Below, piece by piece: positions 27,902 to 36,829 of a DNA stretch of 60,615 nucleotides. Where the stretch lies: assembly GCA_017847725.1 (NCBI GenBank), contig JAGAXW010000017.1, positions 1-60,615 of the forward strand, in the 5' to 3' direction. How positions within the stretch are numbered: the stretch's first letter is position 1; each line of letters opens with the position of its first letter. Both the position numbers and the translations under genes were made by a program. Below the pieces are notes generated by a model. That model saw only the letters and a list, made by a program, of their open reading frames with translations. It was not told the origin of the DNA and made no database searches. The DNA is from Prevotella sp. (GTDB taxonomy: Bacteria > Bacteroidota > Bacteroidia > Bacteroidales > Bacteroidaceae).

Positions 27902-29209
27902 TTAGTCTATCTCCTCGTCAGCCTCATAGCCCCCCATCTCGCGAAGCGCATTCTTCAGCATGGTATACTGCTGATAGAGATGGTTGACAGGTTCCTCGCC
28001 CTGTGTATAGTCGTGCATGGGCGACTTCAGGAAGAAGGAGAGGAAGCGTTGGATGCCATAGCGGCCAGCCCTTGCAGCCAGGTCGCTCAGCAGACAAAGA
28101 TCGAGGGCCACCGGGGCCGCAAGTATGGAGTCACGGCAGAGGAAGTTAATCTTGACCTGCATGGGATAGCCCATCCAGCCTCGGATATCAATATTGTCCC
28201 ACGACTCCTTGTTGTCGTTGCGCGGCGGATAATAGTTGATGCGCACCTTGTGGTAATAGTCGCCATAGAGCTCGGGCTGTCTGTCACCTCGCAGGATGGT
28301 TTCAAGCGTAGACAACTTGCTGACCTCCTTGGTGTGGAAGTTCTGCGGCTCGTCGAGCACCAGTCCGTCGCGGTTGCCCAGTATGTTGGTGGAGAACCAC
28401 CCGTCGAGGGCCAGGCACCGAGTGCCGATGATAGGAGCGAAGCCACTCTTGACGAGCGTCTGTCCCGTCTTGAAGTCCTTGCCGCAGATAGGCATGTGCG
28501 TCTGCTCTGCCAGCTGCCACATGGCCGGTATGTCGACCGTCGTGTTCGGGGCGCCCATGATGAAGGGGCATCCCTCAGCCAAGGCAGCATAGGCATAGCA
28601 CATAGAGGGAGCCACGTGCACACGGTCGTCGGCCTTCATGGCCGCTTCGAGCGCCTGCAGCGAGCCGTGCACCTTCTCGTCGACAGGCACATAGATTTCC
28701 GTTGACGCGGCCCACAGCACGACGATGCGGTCGCAGCCCTTCTCGCTCCTGAACCGCCGGATATCGTCACGCAGTTGCTCCACCATGTCCCAGCGGTTCT
28801 TGCACGCCTTCACGTGGTCACCGTTGAGTCGCTTGGCATAGTTGTTGTCAAAGGCCGCAGGCATCGGCACAATCTGCTCCAGTTCCTCCCGCACCGGGAC
28901 GATGTCCTTCTCCTGCAACACCTGTGCATACATGGCAGCCTGGTAGGCATTCTGGGGATACACGTCCCACGTGCCGAATACGATATCGTCAAGACCGGCC
29001 AGCGGTACGATGTCGCCATACTTCAGGTACACTTTCTCGCTACCGCGACCCACGCGTATCTTGTCCATCTGTGTCATCGAGCCGATGAGGGAGGTCAGTC
29101 CCTTACGGGCCATCAGCACACCCGTCATCATCGTTGTGGCCACGGCTCCGCAACCCACAACCAATATGCCCAGCCTGCCGTCGGCAGGCTTCACGTCAGT
29201 CTTTGTCAT
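27902..29209 (-). CDS. myo-inositol-1-phosphate synthase
   Basis: A 435-residue enzyme of the inositol-3-phosphate synthase family (NAD-dependent, glucose-6-phosphate to inositol phosphate). The NAD loop GCGAVATTMMTG is at about 19-30; the catalytic-domain segment GKDFKTGQTLVKS is present near 259-271. In gut Bacteroidetes this enzyme feeds inositol phospholipid and inositol sphingolipid synthesis. Its first 14 nt overlap the upstream phosphatidyltransferase gene, so the two are coupled. Confidence 0.93.
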   Translation of the reverse strand: MTKTDVKPADGRLGILVVGCGAVATTMMTGVLMARKGLTSLIGSMTQMDKIRVGRGSEKVYLKYGDIVPLAGLDDIVFGTWDVYPQNAYQAAMYAQVLQEKDIVPVREELEQIVPMPAAFDNNYAKRLNGDHVKACKNRWDMVEQLRDDIRRFRSEKGCDRIVVLWAASTEIYVPVDEKVHGSLQALEAAMKADDRVHVAPSMCYAYAALAEGCPFIMGAPNTTVDIPAMWQLAEQTHMPICGKDFKTGQTLVKSGFAPIIGTRCLALDGWFSTNILGNRDGLVLDEPQNFHTKEVSKLSTLETILRGDRQPELYGDYYHKVRINYYPPRNDNKESWDNIDIRGWMGYPMQVKINFLCRDSILAAPVALDLCLLSDLAARAGRYGIQRFLSFFLKSPMHDYTQGEEPVNHLYQQYTMLKNALREMGGYEADEEID

Positions 29210-30134
29210 TCTGTTTATTCATTAGTGTCACACATAAATGTTCGTGTCTGTCCCGCATATAGAGATAGAGTGGATGCAGCACGACTATTTCAAATAACGG
29301 ATAAAGCCACGGAATATTGATTAGCGCAGCCACAAAAAGTGCAAAAGCACGCGTATTGTGCGTCAGGATGTTCGTGAAGGGCATCAGCGGACGGCTGCCA
29401 GCCAGGAAGCGCGGTGCCACGTTTGCAGCATGGCCGCCCAGTGCGCCGAAGAATGTCTGGAAGCAGGGCGTCAGCCGTTCCTGTTTCTTGCAGTACCCCT
29501 TATAGAAAAAATGGTACACCCGCTCAAACGACCACCCCTTGCGGCTCAGTTCGTCGTAGATTCGCTGTTCTTTGGCATAGCTGTCGAGCTCGCTGCCGGC
29601 ATCGCCCTTCAGGAACCACAGGTGGATGTTACGGTAGTAGTCGGCCAGCGCACACTGGGTGGCATGACAGCGAAAACCCGCCACCGCACAAAGCAGGAAG
29701 CCCCACGCTTTCCACTCGACGCCCACCAGCGGCATAGGCTCGTTCCACAGGCGCCACACCAGCGACACGTAGATGCAGAAGAACCACACATCGCTGGCAA
29801 ATCCGTCGAGCAGGCGCCCCAACACCGTCTTCTGATTGGTGAGGCGTGCCAGCTGCCCGTCGGCCGAGTCACAGAAGTTAGCCACCATAAGCAGTACCAC
29901 AGCCAGGGCGTTGTGCCACAGGTCGCTGTAGTGGAACAGCCAGCCAGCCACGGCACCTATGACGATGCCTGCCAGCGTGATGGCGTTGGGCGTGATGCCC
30001 AGTCTGCCGCACACCATAGCCATAGCCAGTCCTATGGGACGGGTAAACCAGATGTCGAGCCACTCCTCCGTATCGCCAGATTTGAAAGAACCGCGCAGCA
30101 GTTCCCGGTAACTACCGTACATCGTGTGTTTCAT
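29196..30134 (-). CDS. CDP-alcohol phosphatidyltransferase, probably making phosphatidylinositol-phosphate
   Basis: A 312-residue membrane enzyme of the CDP-alcohol phosphatidyltransferase family with about six membrane helices. The signature DSADGQLAR and GRLLDGFASD is present, giving D-x2-DG-x2-AR-x8-G-x3-D; the last Asp lies five residues after the third instead of four. Pairing with inositol-phosphate synthase suggests it joins CDP-diacylglycerol and inositol phosphate. A GTG at 30143 falls inside the promoter box, so the ATG at 30134 is chosen; the ATG at 30122 is an alternative. No phosphatase gene is adjacent, unlike the described Bacteroides thetaiotaomicron cluster. Confidence 0.85.
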   Translation of the reverse strand: MKHTMYGSYRELLRGSFKSGDTEEWLDIWFTRPIGLAMAMVCGRLGITPNAITLAGIVIGAVAGWLFHYSDLWHNALAVVLLMVANFCDSADGQLARLTNQKTVLGRLLDGFASDVWFFCIYVSLVWRLWNEPMPLVGVEWKAWGFLLCAVAGFRCHATQCALADYYRNIHLWFLKGDAGSELDSYAKEQRIYDELSRKGWSFERVYHFFYKGYCKKQERLTPCFQTFFGALGGHAANVAPRFLAGSRPLMPFTNILTHNTRAFALFVAALINIPWLYPLFEIVVLHPLYLYMRDRHEHLCVTLMNKQNDKD

Positions 30135-30142
30135 TTCACGCA

Positions 30143-30150
30143 CAAAAGTA
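30143..30150 (-). promoter_or_regulatory. -7 promoter box for the inositol-lipid unit
   Basis: TACTTTTG on the minus strand, 8 nt before the ATG at 30134, implying a very short or absent leader unless translation starts at 30122. Confidence 0.6.
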
Positions 30151-30282
30151 CGAAAAAATTTCCGAACCGACCCTCTTCACACACAAAATATTTCCATTTC
30201 CCCGGCAAAGAAGATGACTTTTCACGCGTTCGTGCGTCTACCTTATATCATAGAATCCAAAAAACTAATCCTACTAAAACGT

Positions 30283-31179
30283 ATGAACAACAGCAAATAT
30301 CGCGGTGTGGTGGTGCCCATGGTAACCCCTGTCACCCAAGACGGACGGCTCGACACTGAGGCCGTCGAGCGTATCATCAACTTCTTCGTCCAAGCCGGCG
30401 TCTCCCCGCTGCTGATGGGAACCACCGGCGAGGGCAACTCCGTGTCGCAGACCGACGGGCAGCTCTTTGTCGAGACTGCCGTGAAGGCTGCCGACGGCCG
30501 CATCCTCATCTATGCCGGACTGACGGGCAACTGCTTCAGCGAGCAGGTGCGCCAGGCAGAGGTATACACCGCCCTCGGCGCCGACGTCATCGTGGCCACA
30601 CTGCCCACGTACTATGCCCTGACCGAGGAGCAGATGTACGAGTATTACAAGACGCTGGCCGACTGCATCACAGGTCCGCTGATGCTCTACAACATCCTGG
30701 CGACGACGCACATGTCAATACCCGTCGAGGTCATCCGCCGACTGGCCGACCACCCGAACATCGTAGGCCTGAAGGACTCGGAGCGCGACCTGGAGCGCAT
30801 GGCGCAGTGCATTGAGATTACCAAGACGCACGACGACTTCGCCTACTTCTGCGGCTGGGCCGCCCAGAGTGCCCACTCGCTCGAACTGGGCGGCAACGGC
30901 ATTGTGCCCTCCACGGGCAACTACGTGCCCGAGATGTTCCGGCAGCTGTTCGACGCCGCGGTGGCCGGCGACCTGGCCACGGCCAACCGCCTGCAGGACG
31001 AGACCAACGAGATTGCCAAGATCTACCAGAAGGACCGCACACTGGGCCAGAGCCTCACCGCCCTCAAGGTGATGATGCAGACCAAGGGTCTGTGCGAGCC
31101 GTGGATGCTGATGCCGCTGACGCGTCTTTCAAACGAAGAAGAACAACAAATCAAGGAGAAAGTAAATGCACTGGATTGA
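30283..31179 (+). CDS. DapA/NanA-superfamily aldolase or synthase
   Basis: A 298-residue (beta/alpha)8 class I aldolase of the DHDPS/N-acetylneuraminate lyase family. GTTGEGNS at 46-53, Tyr136 and the Schiff-base Lys164 (VGLKDS) are intact. It is annotated as dihydrodipicolinate synthase in many relatives, but here it heads an operon with a symporter, an alcohol dehydrogenase, a PdxA-like dehydrogenase and an acid-sugar kinase, so a catabolic aldolase acting on a 2-keto-3-deoxy acid sugar is more likely than lysine synthesis. Start chosen at MNNSKYRG; an upstream in-frame start would run into the divergent promoter. Confidence 0.85.
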   Translation: MNNSKYRGVVVPMVTPVTQDGRLDTEAVERIINFFVQAGVSPLLMGTTGEGNSVSQTDGQLFVETAVKAADGRILIYAGLTGNCFSEQVRQAEVYTALGADVIVATLPTYYALTEEQMYEYYKTLADCITGPLMLYNILATTHMSIPVEVIRRLADHPNIVGLKDSERDLERMAQCIEITKTHDDFAYFCGWAAQSAHSLELGGNGIVPSTGNYVPEMFRQLFDAAVAGDLATANRLQDETNEIAKIYQKDRTLGQSLTALKVMMQTKGLCEPWMLMPLTRLSNEEEQQIKEKVNALD

Positions 31180-32716
31180 TTATCTTATCGTCATACTGTC
31201 GATTGCCGCAGCCATCGGCGTTGGCGTCTGGTTTGCCCACAAGCAGAAAGACACATCGCAGTATTTTGCCGGCGGGGGCAAGATTCCCGCCTGGGCCGTG
31301 GGTATCAGCATCTTTGCCACCCTCATCTCGAGTGTCACTTTCCTGGCTTATCCGGGAGCCGCCTACGCCGGCAACTGGATACTGCTGGTGCAGGGCCTGA
31401 TGGTGCCCATCGTGCTGGTGGCGCTCATCGGAGTCATCGTGCCCCTGTTCCGCAAGGTCATCCGCCTGTCCACCTACGAATACTTCGAGCGCCGCTTCGG
31501 GCTCTTCGCGCGGCTCTACTCGTCGTTCGCCTTCACGCTGGGCCATTTCTCCAAGGCTGGCACGGTGTTCTTTCTCGTATCAATGGCACTGTCCACGTTT
31601 CTGGACATCAACATCTACAGCATCGTCCTCGTGCTGGGCGTCACGATTATCATCCTGACGCTGTTCGGCGGCATGGAGGCCATCGTGTGGATGGACGTGG
31701 CGCAGGGCTTCCTGCTCATCGGAGGCGGCATCATCTGCATCCTCATCCTGATGTTCGGCATTGAGGGCGGCCCGGCAGAGACGTTCCGCATCGCCTCGGA
31801 GTTCGACAAGATTTCGTTCGGTCCCTACGACTGGAACCTGACGGAGCTGACGTTCATCGTGATGGTGCTGAACGGCATCTTCTACGCCCTGCAGAAATAC
31901 GGCACCGACCAGACCATCGTGCAGCGCTATCTGGCTGCCAAGAACGACCATGAGGCCAAGAAGGCCGCCTATATCGGTGTGCTGATGTCGGTACCCATCT
32001 GGGCGCTCTTCATGTTCATCGGCACCGCCCTCTTCGCCTACTACCATGCCCAGGGTGCGCCCCTGCTGCCCGAAGGCATCAAGGCCGACGAGGTGTTCCC
32101 CTACTTCATCGCCCACGAGCTGCCCGTCGGCATCCGTGGACTCATCATCGCCGCCCTGGCGGCTGCCGCCATCTCGTCGCTGGACAGCGACCTGAACTGT
32201 CTGTCGGCCATCGCCGTACAGGACTACTACCTGCGGATGCGGCCCCAGGCCACCGACCGCCAGCAGCTCCGCGTGGGCCGCTGGATGGTAGTTGCCTCGG
32301 GCATCGGAGCCATCGGCGTGGCCTGCCTGTACATCTCGTGGGGCGGCGAGGGCATCCTGGGAGCCCTGTTCTCGCTCTACGCCATCTTCTCGGCCGGCAT
32401 CGTAGGCATCTTCATCCTGGGACTGTTCTCGCGCCGCGCCAACAAGCAAGGCCTCTACATCGGCATTGCCGCCGCCGTATTGTACACGGCCTACGCCGTG
32501 CTGACCTCCACGAAGGTCGACATCGACGGCGACGGCGTGAAGCAGACGCTGCTCGACCTGGGCGACTGGAACTTTGCCCACCACAAATATATGCTGGGCG
32601 TCTACAGCCACCTTATCGTCCTCGTCGTAGGCTATCTGGCCTCGTTCCTGTTCAAGACGCCCTTGGCCGACAAGGAACTGACCATCTGGGGATACCTGGA
32701 GGAACGGAAGAAATAA
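31166..32716 (+). CDS. sodium:solute symporter (SSS family)
   Basis: A 516-residue carrier with about 13 membrane helices, starting directly with a helix (MHWIDYLIVILSIAAAIG). SSS features include the FAGGGKIPAWAVG stretch near 34-46 and the SSLDSDLNCLSAI region near 331-343, which corresponds to the sodium-site helix. It overlaps the aldolase gene by 14 bp, so it probably imports the operon substrate (a sugar acid or sialic-acid-like anion). Substrate unproven. Confidence 0.92.
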   Translation: MHWIDYLIVILSIAAAIGVGVWFAHKQKDTSQYFAGGGKIPAWAVGISIFATLISSVTFLAYPGAAYAGNWILLVQGLMVPIVLVALIGVIVPLFRKVIRLSTYEYFERRFGLFARLYSSFAFTLGHFSKAGTVFFLVSMALSTFLDINIYSIVLVLGVTIIILTLFGGMEAIVWMDVAQGFLLIGGGIICILILMFGIEGGPAETFRIASEFDKISFGPYDWNLTELTFIVMVLNGIFYALQKYGTDQTIVQRYLAAKNDHEAKKAAYIGVLMSVPIWALFMFIGTALFAYYHAQGAPLLPEGIKADEVFPYFIAHELPVGIRGLIIAALAAAAISSLDSDLNCLSAIAVQDYYLRMRPQATDRQQLRVGRWMVVASGIGAIGVACLYISWGGEGILGALFSLYAIFSAGIVGIFILGLFSRRANKQGLYIGIAAAVLYTAYAVLTSTKVDIDGDGVKQTLLDLGDWNFAHHKYMLGVYSHLIVLVVGYLASFLFKTPLADKELTIWGYLEERKK

Positions 32717-32764
32717 AACCCCGCGGCCAAACGTCATTACGCAAACAACAATATATATAAGGAT

Positions 32765-33910
32765 ATGAAAGCTATCACACTCTTGCAGCCGCAGAAAATC
32801 GTGTTCGGCACGGGCTGCATCCAGAACTTAGTAGACGACTATAAGCAGACGGGGCTGCGCCGCCTCTTCGTGCTGACGGCACCCCCCATCCGCCCGCTTA
32901 TCGACGAGACACTCAGCCTGCTGCAGGCAGCAGGCACCAACGTCGAGGTGTACCAGGACATCACGGCCGAGCCCACGCTCAACGACTTCAACAGCATCGT
33001 GGAGCAGGCACGCCGCTTCGGCGCCGACAGCGTCGCCGGCATCGGTGGCGGCAGCGTGCTCGACGTGGCCAAACTGGTGGCAGCCTTCGCACAGAGCGAC
33101 CAGCAGGCCGCCGACTGCTTCGGCACGGGCCTCATTCGCCAGAAGGGCCTCTGGCTGGCCTGCCTGCCCACCACGGCGGGCACGGGCTCCGAGGTGTCGC
33201 CCAATGCCATCCTGCTCGACGAGCGCGACCACCTGAAGAAGGGCATCGTGTCGCCCTTCCTCCTGGCCGACGCAGCCTACGTAGACCCCAAGCTGACGTG
33301 GACCGTACCCGCCAAGGTGACAGCCGACACGGGCATGGACGCGCTGACCCACTGCATCGAGGCCTACACCAACAAGTTTGCCCACCCTGCCGTCGACATC
33401 TACGCCCTGCAGGGCATCCGCCTCATCGCTGCCCACCTGGAACGCGCCGTCAGCGACGGCCGCGACGTGGAGGCCCGCGAGGCGCTGGCCTTCGGCTCAC
33501 TCTACGGTGGTCTCTGCCTGGGCCCGGTCAATACGGCCGCCGTCCACGCACTGAGCTATCCCCTGGGAGGCGAGTTCCACATCCCCCACGGACTGAGCAA
33601 CGCCATCCTGCTGCCCTCCGTCATGAAGTTCAACACGCCGGCCAGCCCCAAGCGCTATGCCGAGGTGGCCGTCGCCATGGGCTGCCAGCCGGGACAGACC
33701 GACGAGGAGACGGCCCAGCGCGGCGTCGACTTCATCTACCGGCTCGCCGCCGCCGTCGGCATTCCCGACAAGCTGACCGCACTGGGCATCCCCCAGACGG
33801 CCGTCGACGGCATGGCACGCGCCGCCATGCAGGTGCAGCGACTGCTGAAGAACAACCCGAGAGAAGTAACTGAGCAAGACGCTCGCGATATTTACAACAG
33901 CCTTTATTAA
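32765..33910 (+). CDS. iron-containing (group III) alcohol dehydrogenase
   Basis: A 381-residue NAD(P)-dependent dehydrogenase. The dinucleotide loop GIGGGSVLDVAK is near 92-103, TAGTGSEVSP near 139-148, and the metal ligands are in MDALTHCIEAYT and in HALSYPLGGEFHIPHG (three His plus Asp). In this operon it could oxidise or reduce a hydroxy acid or aldehyde intermediate. It follows the symporter by 48 bp and precedes the pdxA-like gene by 3 bp. Confidence 0.93.
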   Translation: MKAITLLQPQKIVFGTGCIQNLVDDYKQTGLRRLFVLTAPPIRPLIDETLSLLQAAGTNVEVYQDITAEPTLNDFNSIVEQARRFGADSVAGIGGGSVLDVAKLVAAFAQSDQQAADCFGTGLIRQKGLWLACLPTTAGTGSEVSPNAILLDERDHLKKGIVSPFLLADAAYVDPKLTWTVPAKVTADTGMDALTHCIEAYTNKFAHPAVDIYALQGIRLIAAHLERAVSDGRDVEAREALAFGSLYGGLCLGPVNTAAVHALSYPLGGEFHIPHGLSNAILLPSVMKFNTPASPKRYAEVAVAMGCQPGQTDEETAQRGVDFIYRLAAAVGIPDKLTALGIPQTAVDGMARAAMQVQRLLKNNPREVTEQDARDIYNSLY

Positions 33911-33913
33911 GAT

Positions 33914-34957
33914 ATGAAACCAATATTAGCCATCACCATGGGCGACCCCGCAGGCATCGGACCTGAAATCACCGTGCGCGCCCTCAACCGAAAGGAAACT
34001 TACGAGAAGTGCCGCCCCCTCGTGACGGGCGACGCCGCCATCATGCGACAGGCCGTCAGCCTGCTGGGCTACGACCTGCAGGTGAACGCCATCCACAGCG
34101 TCGCCGACGCCAAGTTCGAGCACGGCACCATCGACGTCTACGACCTGCAGTGTGTCGACCCCTCCACCTTCGAGTTCGGCAAGGTGCAGGCCCAATGCGG
34201 CAATGCCGCCTTCCAGTACATCAAAAAGGCCATCGAGCTGGCCATGGCCGACGAGGTGGACGGCACCGTCACCGCACCGCTCAACAAGGAGGCGCTCAAC
34301 CTGGCCGGCCACCACTTTGACGGACACACCGAGATATACGCCACCTTCACCCACACCAAGAAGTACGCCATGATGCTGGCCGACGAGAACATCCGCGTCA
34401 TCCACGTGTCGACACATGTTCCCCTGCGCAAGGCCTGCGACCTGGTGAAGAAGGCCCGCGTCATCGAGTGCGTCGAACTCATCGACGATGCCTGCCGCCA
34501 GTTCGGCATCGAGCAGCCCCACATCGGCGTAGCCGGACTGAACCCCCACTCAAGCGAGAACGGCATGTTCGGCTGGGAGGAGGCTCAGGAGATTATCCCC
34601 GCCATCGAGGAGCTCCAGGGGCGCGGCTTCCACGTCGACGGACCCGTGCCGCCCGACAGCGTCTTCGCCAAGGCCAAGTGCGGCCAGTTCGACGGTGTCG
34701 TCGCCATGTACCACGACCAGGGGCATATCCCCCTCAAGGTGTGCGCCTTCAACTGGAACAAGGAGACAGGCAAGATGGAGTCGGCCAGCGGTGTCAACAT
34801 CACGCTCGGACTGCCCATCATCCGCGTATCCGTCGACCACGGCACGGCTTTCGACGTGGCCGGCAAGGGCATTGCCAGCGACTCAGCCATGACGCTCTCC
34901 ATCGACTACGCCACGCGCATGGCCATCTATCGGAAGAACAAGAAGACGAACCAGTAA
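33914..34957 (+). CDS. PdxA2-type 4-phospho-acid-sugar dehydrogenase
   Basis: A 347-residue protein of the PdxA family. GDPAGIGPEI at 10-19, the substrate Thr/His region GHHFDGHTEIYATF near 134-147, and metal-binding His residues in HVSTHVPLRKAC and MYHDQGHIPLK are present. PdxA acts in pyridoxal phosphate synthesis, but paralogues (PdxA2) next to DUF1537 kinases oxidise and decarboxylate D-threonate- or D-erythronate-4-phosphate to dihydroxyacetone phosphate. The adjacent kinase gene favours the PdxA2 role; PLP synthesis remains possible. Confidence 0.87.
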   Translation: MKPILAITMGDPAGIGPEITVRALNRKETYEKCRPLVTGDAAIMRQAVSLLGYDLQVNAIHSVADAKFEHGTIDVYDLQCVDPSTFEFGKVQAQCGNAAFQYIKKAIELAMADEVDGTVTAPLNKEALNLAGHHFDGHTEIYATFTHTKKYAMMLADENIRVIHVSTHVPLRKACDLVKKARVIECVELIDDACRQFGIEQPHIGVAGLNPHSSENGMFGWEEAQEIIPAIEELQGRGFHVDGPVPPDSVFAKAKCGQFDGVVAMYHDQGHIPLKVCAFNWNKETGKMESASGVNITLGLPIIRVSVDHGTAFDVAGKGIASDSAMTLSIDYATRMAIYRKNKKTNQ

Positions 34958-34967
34958 AGACACTACG

Positions 34968-36050
34968 ATGGGCATGATAGTCATTGCAGACGATATCACG
35001 GGCGCAGCCGAGATGGCTGGCATCGCCCTCGAAGCGGGCCTGACGGTACGGCTGGCGTGTGGCACACCAGCCGCCGCCACCGACCAGGCCACCGTCATCG
35101 CCACCGACACGCGCTCGATGAGCGAGACCGAGGCCGCCGACGAGGTGCGCCGCCTGGCCGCCGACCTGCCCGCCGGCATCCGCCTCTTCAAGAAGACCGA
35201 CTCGGCCCTGCGCGGGCACGTCGTAGCCGAGCTGAAGGCCCTCATGCAGGCCACGGGCTATCGGCGCGCCGTCTACCTGCCCGCCAACCCCTCGAAAGGG
35301 CGCATCATCCGCGACGGCGTCTACTACATCGACGGCACGCCCATTGCCGACACCGCTTTCAGCTACGACCCCGAGTTTCCGGCCCGCACGTCGTCGCTGC
35401 GCGAGCGCTTCCCCGACGCCGCCATCCGCGGCATCATCATGCCCGACGCGGAGTCGGCCGACGACATCCGCCACATCCTGTCCACCTACGACAACGGCCA
35501 CACCCTCTTTGCCGGTGCAGCCGATTTGTTTTCTCTGGCTATTGACTATTGGCAGTTAGCTGTTAGCCCCAACAGCCAACAGCCAACAGCTAAAAGCCAA
35601 CAGCCAAAAACCACCCTCATCCTCTGCGGCAGCACCCAGAGCCGCCCCCTCGACCTCGGCATCCCCGTAGCCCCCATGCCCCGCGAGGTCTACGATGGCC
35701 AGCAGGGCGCCGACTACTGGTTCTCCCGGCTCCCCGCATCCCCCACCCACTCGCTCATTCTCACCATCCCCTTCACCCACCGCACGGGCAAGGCCGTCGC
35801 CATCCACCTGCGCACCGTCATGGCCGAGATGGCACGCCGCCTGGTCGGACAACACCGCCCCGACAGCCTCATCATCGAGGGGGGCGCCACGGCGTGGGCC
35901 ACGCTCGGTGCCCTCGGCTGGCACGACTTCCAGACCGAGCGCCAGGTAGCCCCGGGCGTAGTACAAATGAGTGCCACCAACGGAACGCTGGTGACACTCA
36001 AACCTGGCAGCTACCCGTGGGGCAGTCTGTTTCAGTCCTTCAGCGAGTAG
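34968..36050 (+). CDS. four-carbon acid sugar kinase (DUF1537 family)
   Basis: A 360-residue member of the DUF1537 kinase family (D-threonate, D-erythronate or 3-oxo-tetronate kinases). [13 protein letters not shown] at 6-18 and [11 protein letters not shown] near 78-88 are N-domain signatures; [15 protein letters not shown] near 305-319 is the ATP-side C-domain. It is shorter than the usual 400 or so residues. The linker between domains (about 195-213) is encoded by a heptanucleotide repeat and reads [14 protein letters not shown]. It should phosphorylate the acid sugar before the PdxA2-type enzyme acts. Its 3' end overlaps the convergent SIMPL gene by 19 bp. Confidence 0.87.
   Translation: MGMIVIADDITGAAEMAGIALEAGLTVRLACGTPAAATDQATVIATDTRSMSETEAADEVRRLAADLPAGIRLFKKTDSALRGHVVAELKALMQATGYRRAVYLPANPSKGRIIRDGVYYIDGTPIADTAFSYDPEFPARTSSLRERFPDAAIRGIIMPDAESADDIRHILSTYDNGHTLFAGAADLFSLAIDYWQLAVSPNSQQPTAKSQQPKTTLILCGSTQSRPLDLGIPVAPMPREVYDGQQGADYWFSRLPASPTHSLILTIPFTHRTGKAVAIHLRTVMAEMARRLVGQHRPDSLIIEGGATAWATLGALGWHDFQTERQVAPGVVQMSATNGTLVTLKPGSYPWGSLFQSFSE
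35549..35609 (+). repeat. heptanucleotide repeat CAGC(C/T)AA inside the kinase gene
   Basis: Tandem 7-bp units (CAGCCAA, CAGCCAA, CAGCTAA, AAGCCAA, CAGCCAA) follow an inverted copy, so TTGGCAGTTAGCTGTT (35549-35564) can pair with AACAGCTAAAAGCCAA (35585-35600), 14 of 16 matched. The insert is read in frame as Q/S-rich linker between the two kinase domains. The same unit occurs at 40551-40590 in an unrelated gene. Confidence 0.85.
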
Positions 36051-36736
36051 GTGACCGTCGTCACCACACGCACCTTCTTAATATAAGGCGTATTCTCGTC
36101 GCGATTGTCGATGCTGAACTGTCCCTGGTCGGCACTGACAATCTTGTCCAGCTGCGAGTGTGAGTTCTCGGCAAACTGCTGCGCCGTCTTCTCGGCATTC
36201 TCGATGGCCTCCTGCATCATCTTGGGCTTCATCTCCTTGAACGACACGAACTCGTACTTCACGGGGTTCTCGTAGCCGCCGTCCACGATGGCCACGCCCT
36301 CCTTTAGCAGGTCGCCCTGACGGGCAATAATCTTGCGCACCTGCTTCACCTGCTGCGAGGTGACGGTGATGACCGATGTCACGATGTAGCGGTACGGCTT
36401 GTTGCCGTCGTTATACTCGCGGGCCTGCAGGTCGATTACCTGCGGCGCATTCTCCGTCAGTTCCTCCTGCTTGATGCCGTTGCGCAGCAGGAAAGCCTTG
36501 ATTTTCTGCTGGGTCGTGCCAATCTTGTTGTACAGGTCTGGCAGGTCGTTGCCCACTTCCTTCGACACGATGGGCCACGTCACCTTGTCGGCCTCCACCT
36601 CCTGCTCGGCCAGTCCCTTCACGTTCACCTTGCGGTCCTTGCTGGCAAAATCGTCGATGCCGGCCTTGACAAACCATCCCAGGCAGACCAGTCCCAATGC
36701 GATGAGGGCTGCTGCAATCGTTCTGTTTTCTTTCAT
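36032..36736 (-). CDS. SIMPL-domain (DUF541) protein
   Basis: A 234-residue protein with an N-terminal membrane or signal segment (residues 6-26) followed by a SIMPL domain ([18 protein letters not shown] marks its start; the C-terminus ends with the beta strand [15 protein letters not shown]). The family (E. coli YggE is a relative) is periplasmic or membrane-attached and of uncertain function. It has its own promoter box at 36768-36775. Confidence 0.88.
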   Translation of the reverse strand: MKENRTIAAALIALGLVCLGWFVKAGIDDFASKDRKVNVKGLAEQEVEADKVTWPIVSKEVGNDLPDLYNKIGTTQQKIKAFLLRNGIKQEELTENAPQVIDLQAREYNDGNKPYRYIVTSVITVTSQQVKQVRKIIARQGDLLKEGVAIVDGGYENPVKYEFVSFKEMKPKMMQEAIENAEKTAQQFAENSHSQLDKIVSADQGQFSIDNRDENTPYIKKVRVVTTVTYSLKD

Positions 36737-36767
36737 AGCTACAATGGGTTATTAATGATTCACGCTG

Positions 36768-36775
36768 CAAAGATA
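36768..36775 (-). promoter_or_regulatory. -7 promoter box for the SIMPL gene
   Basis: TATCTTTG followed by CAGC on the minus strand, 31 nt before the ATG at 36736. Confidence 0.6.
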
Positions 36776-36829
36776 CAAAAACTATCCGACATCCGTGCAG
36801 GAATTTCCCTACTTTTTCGGATTTTTTCC

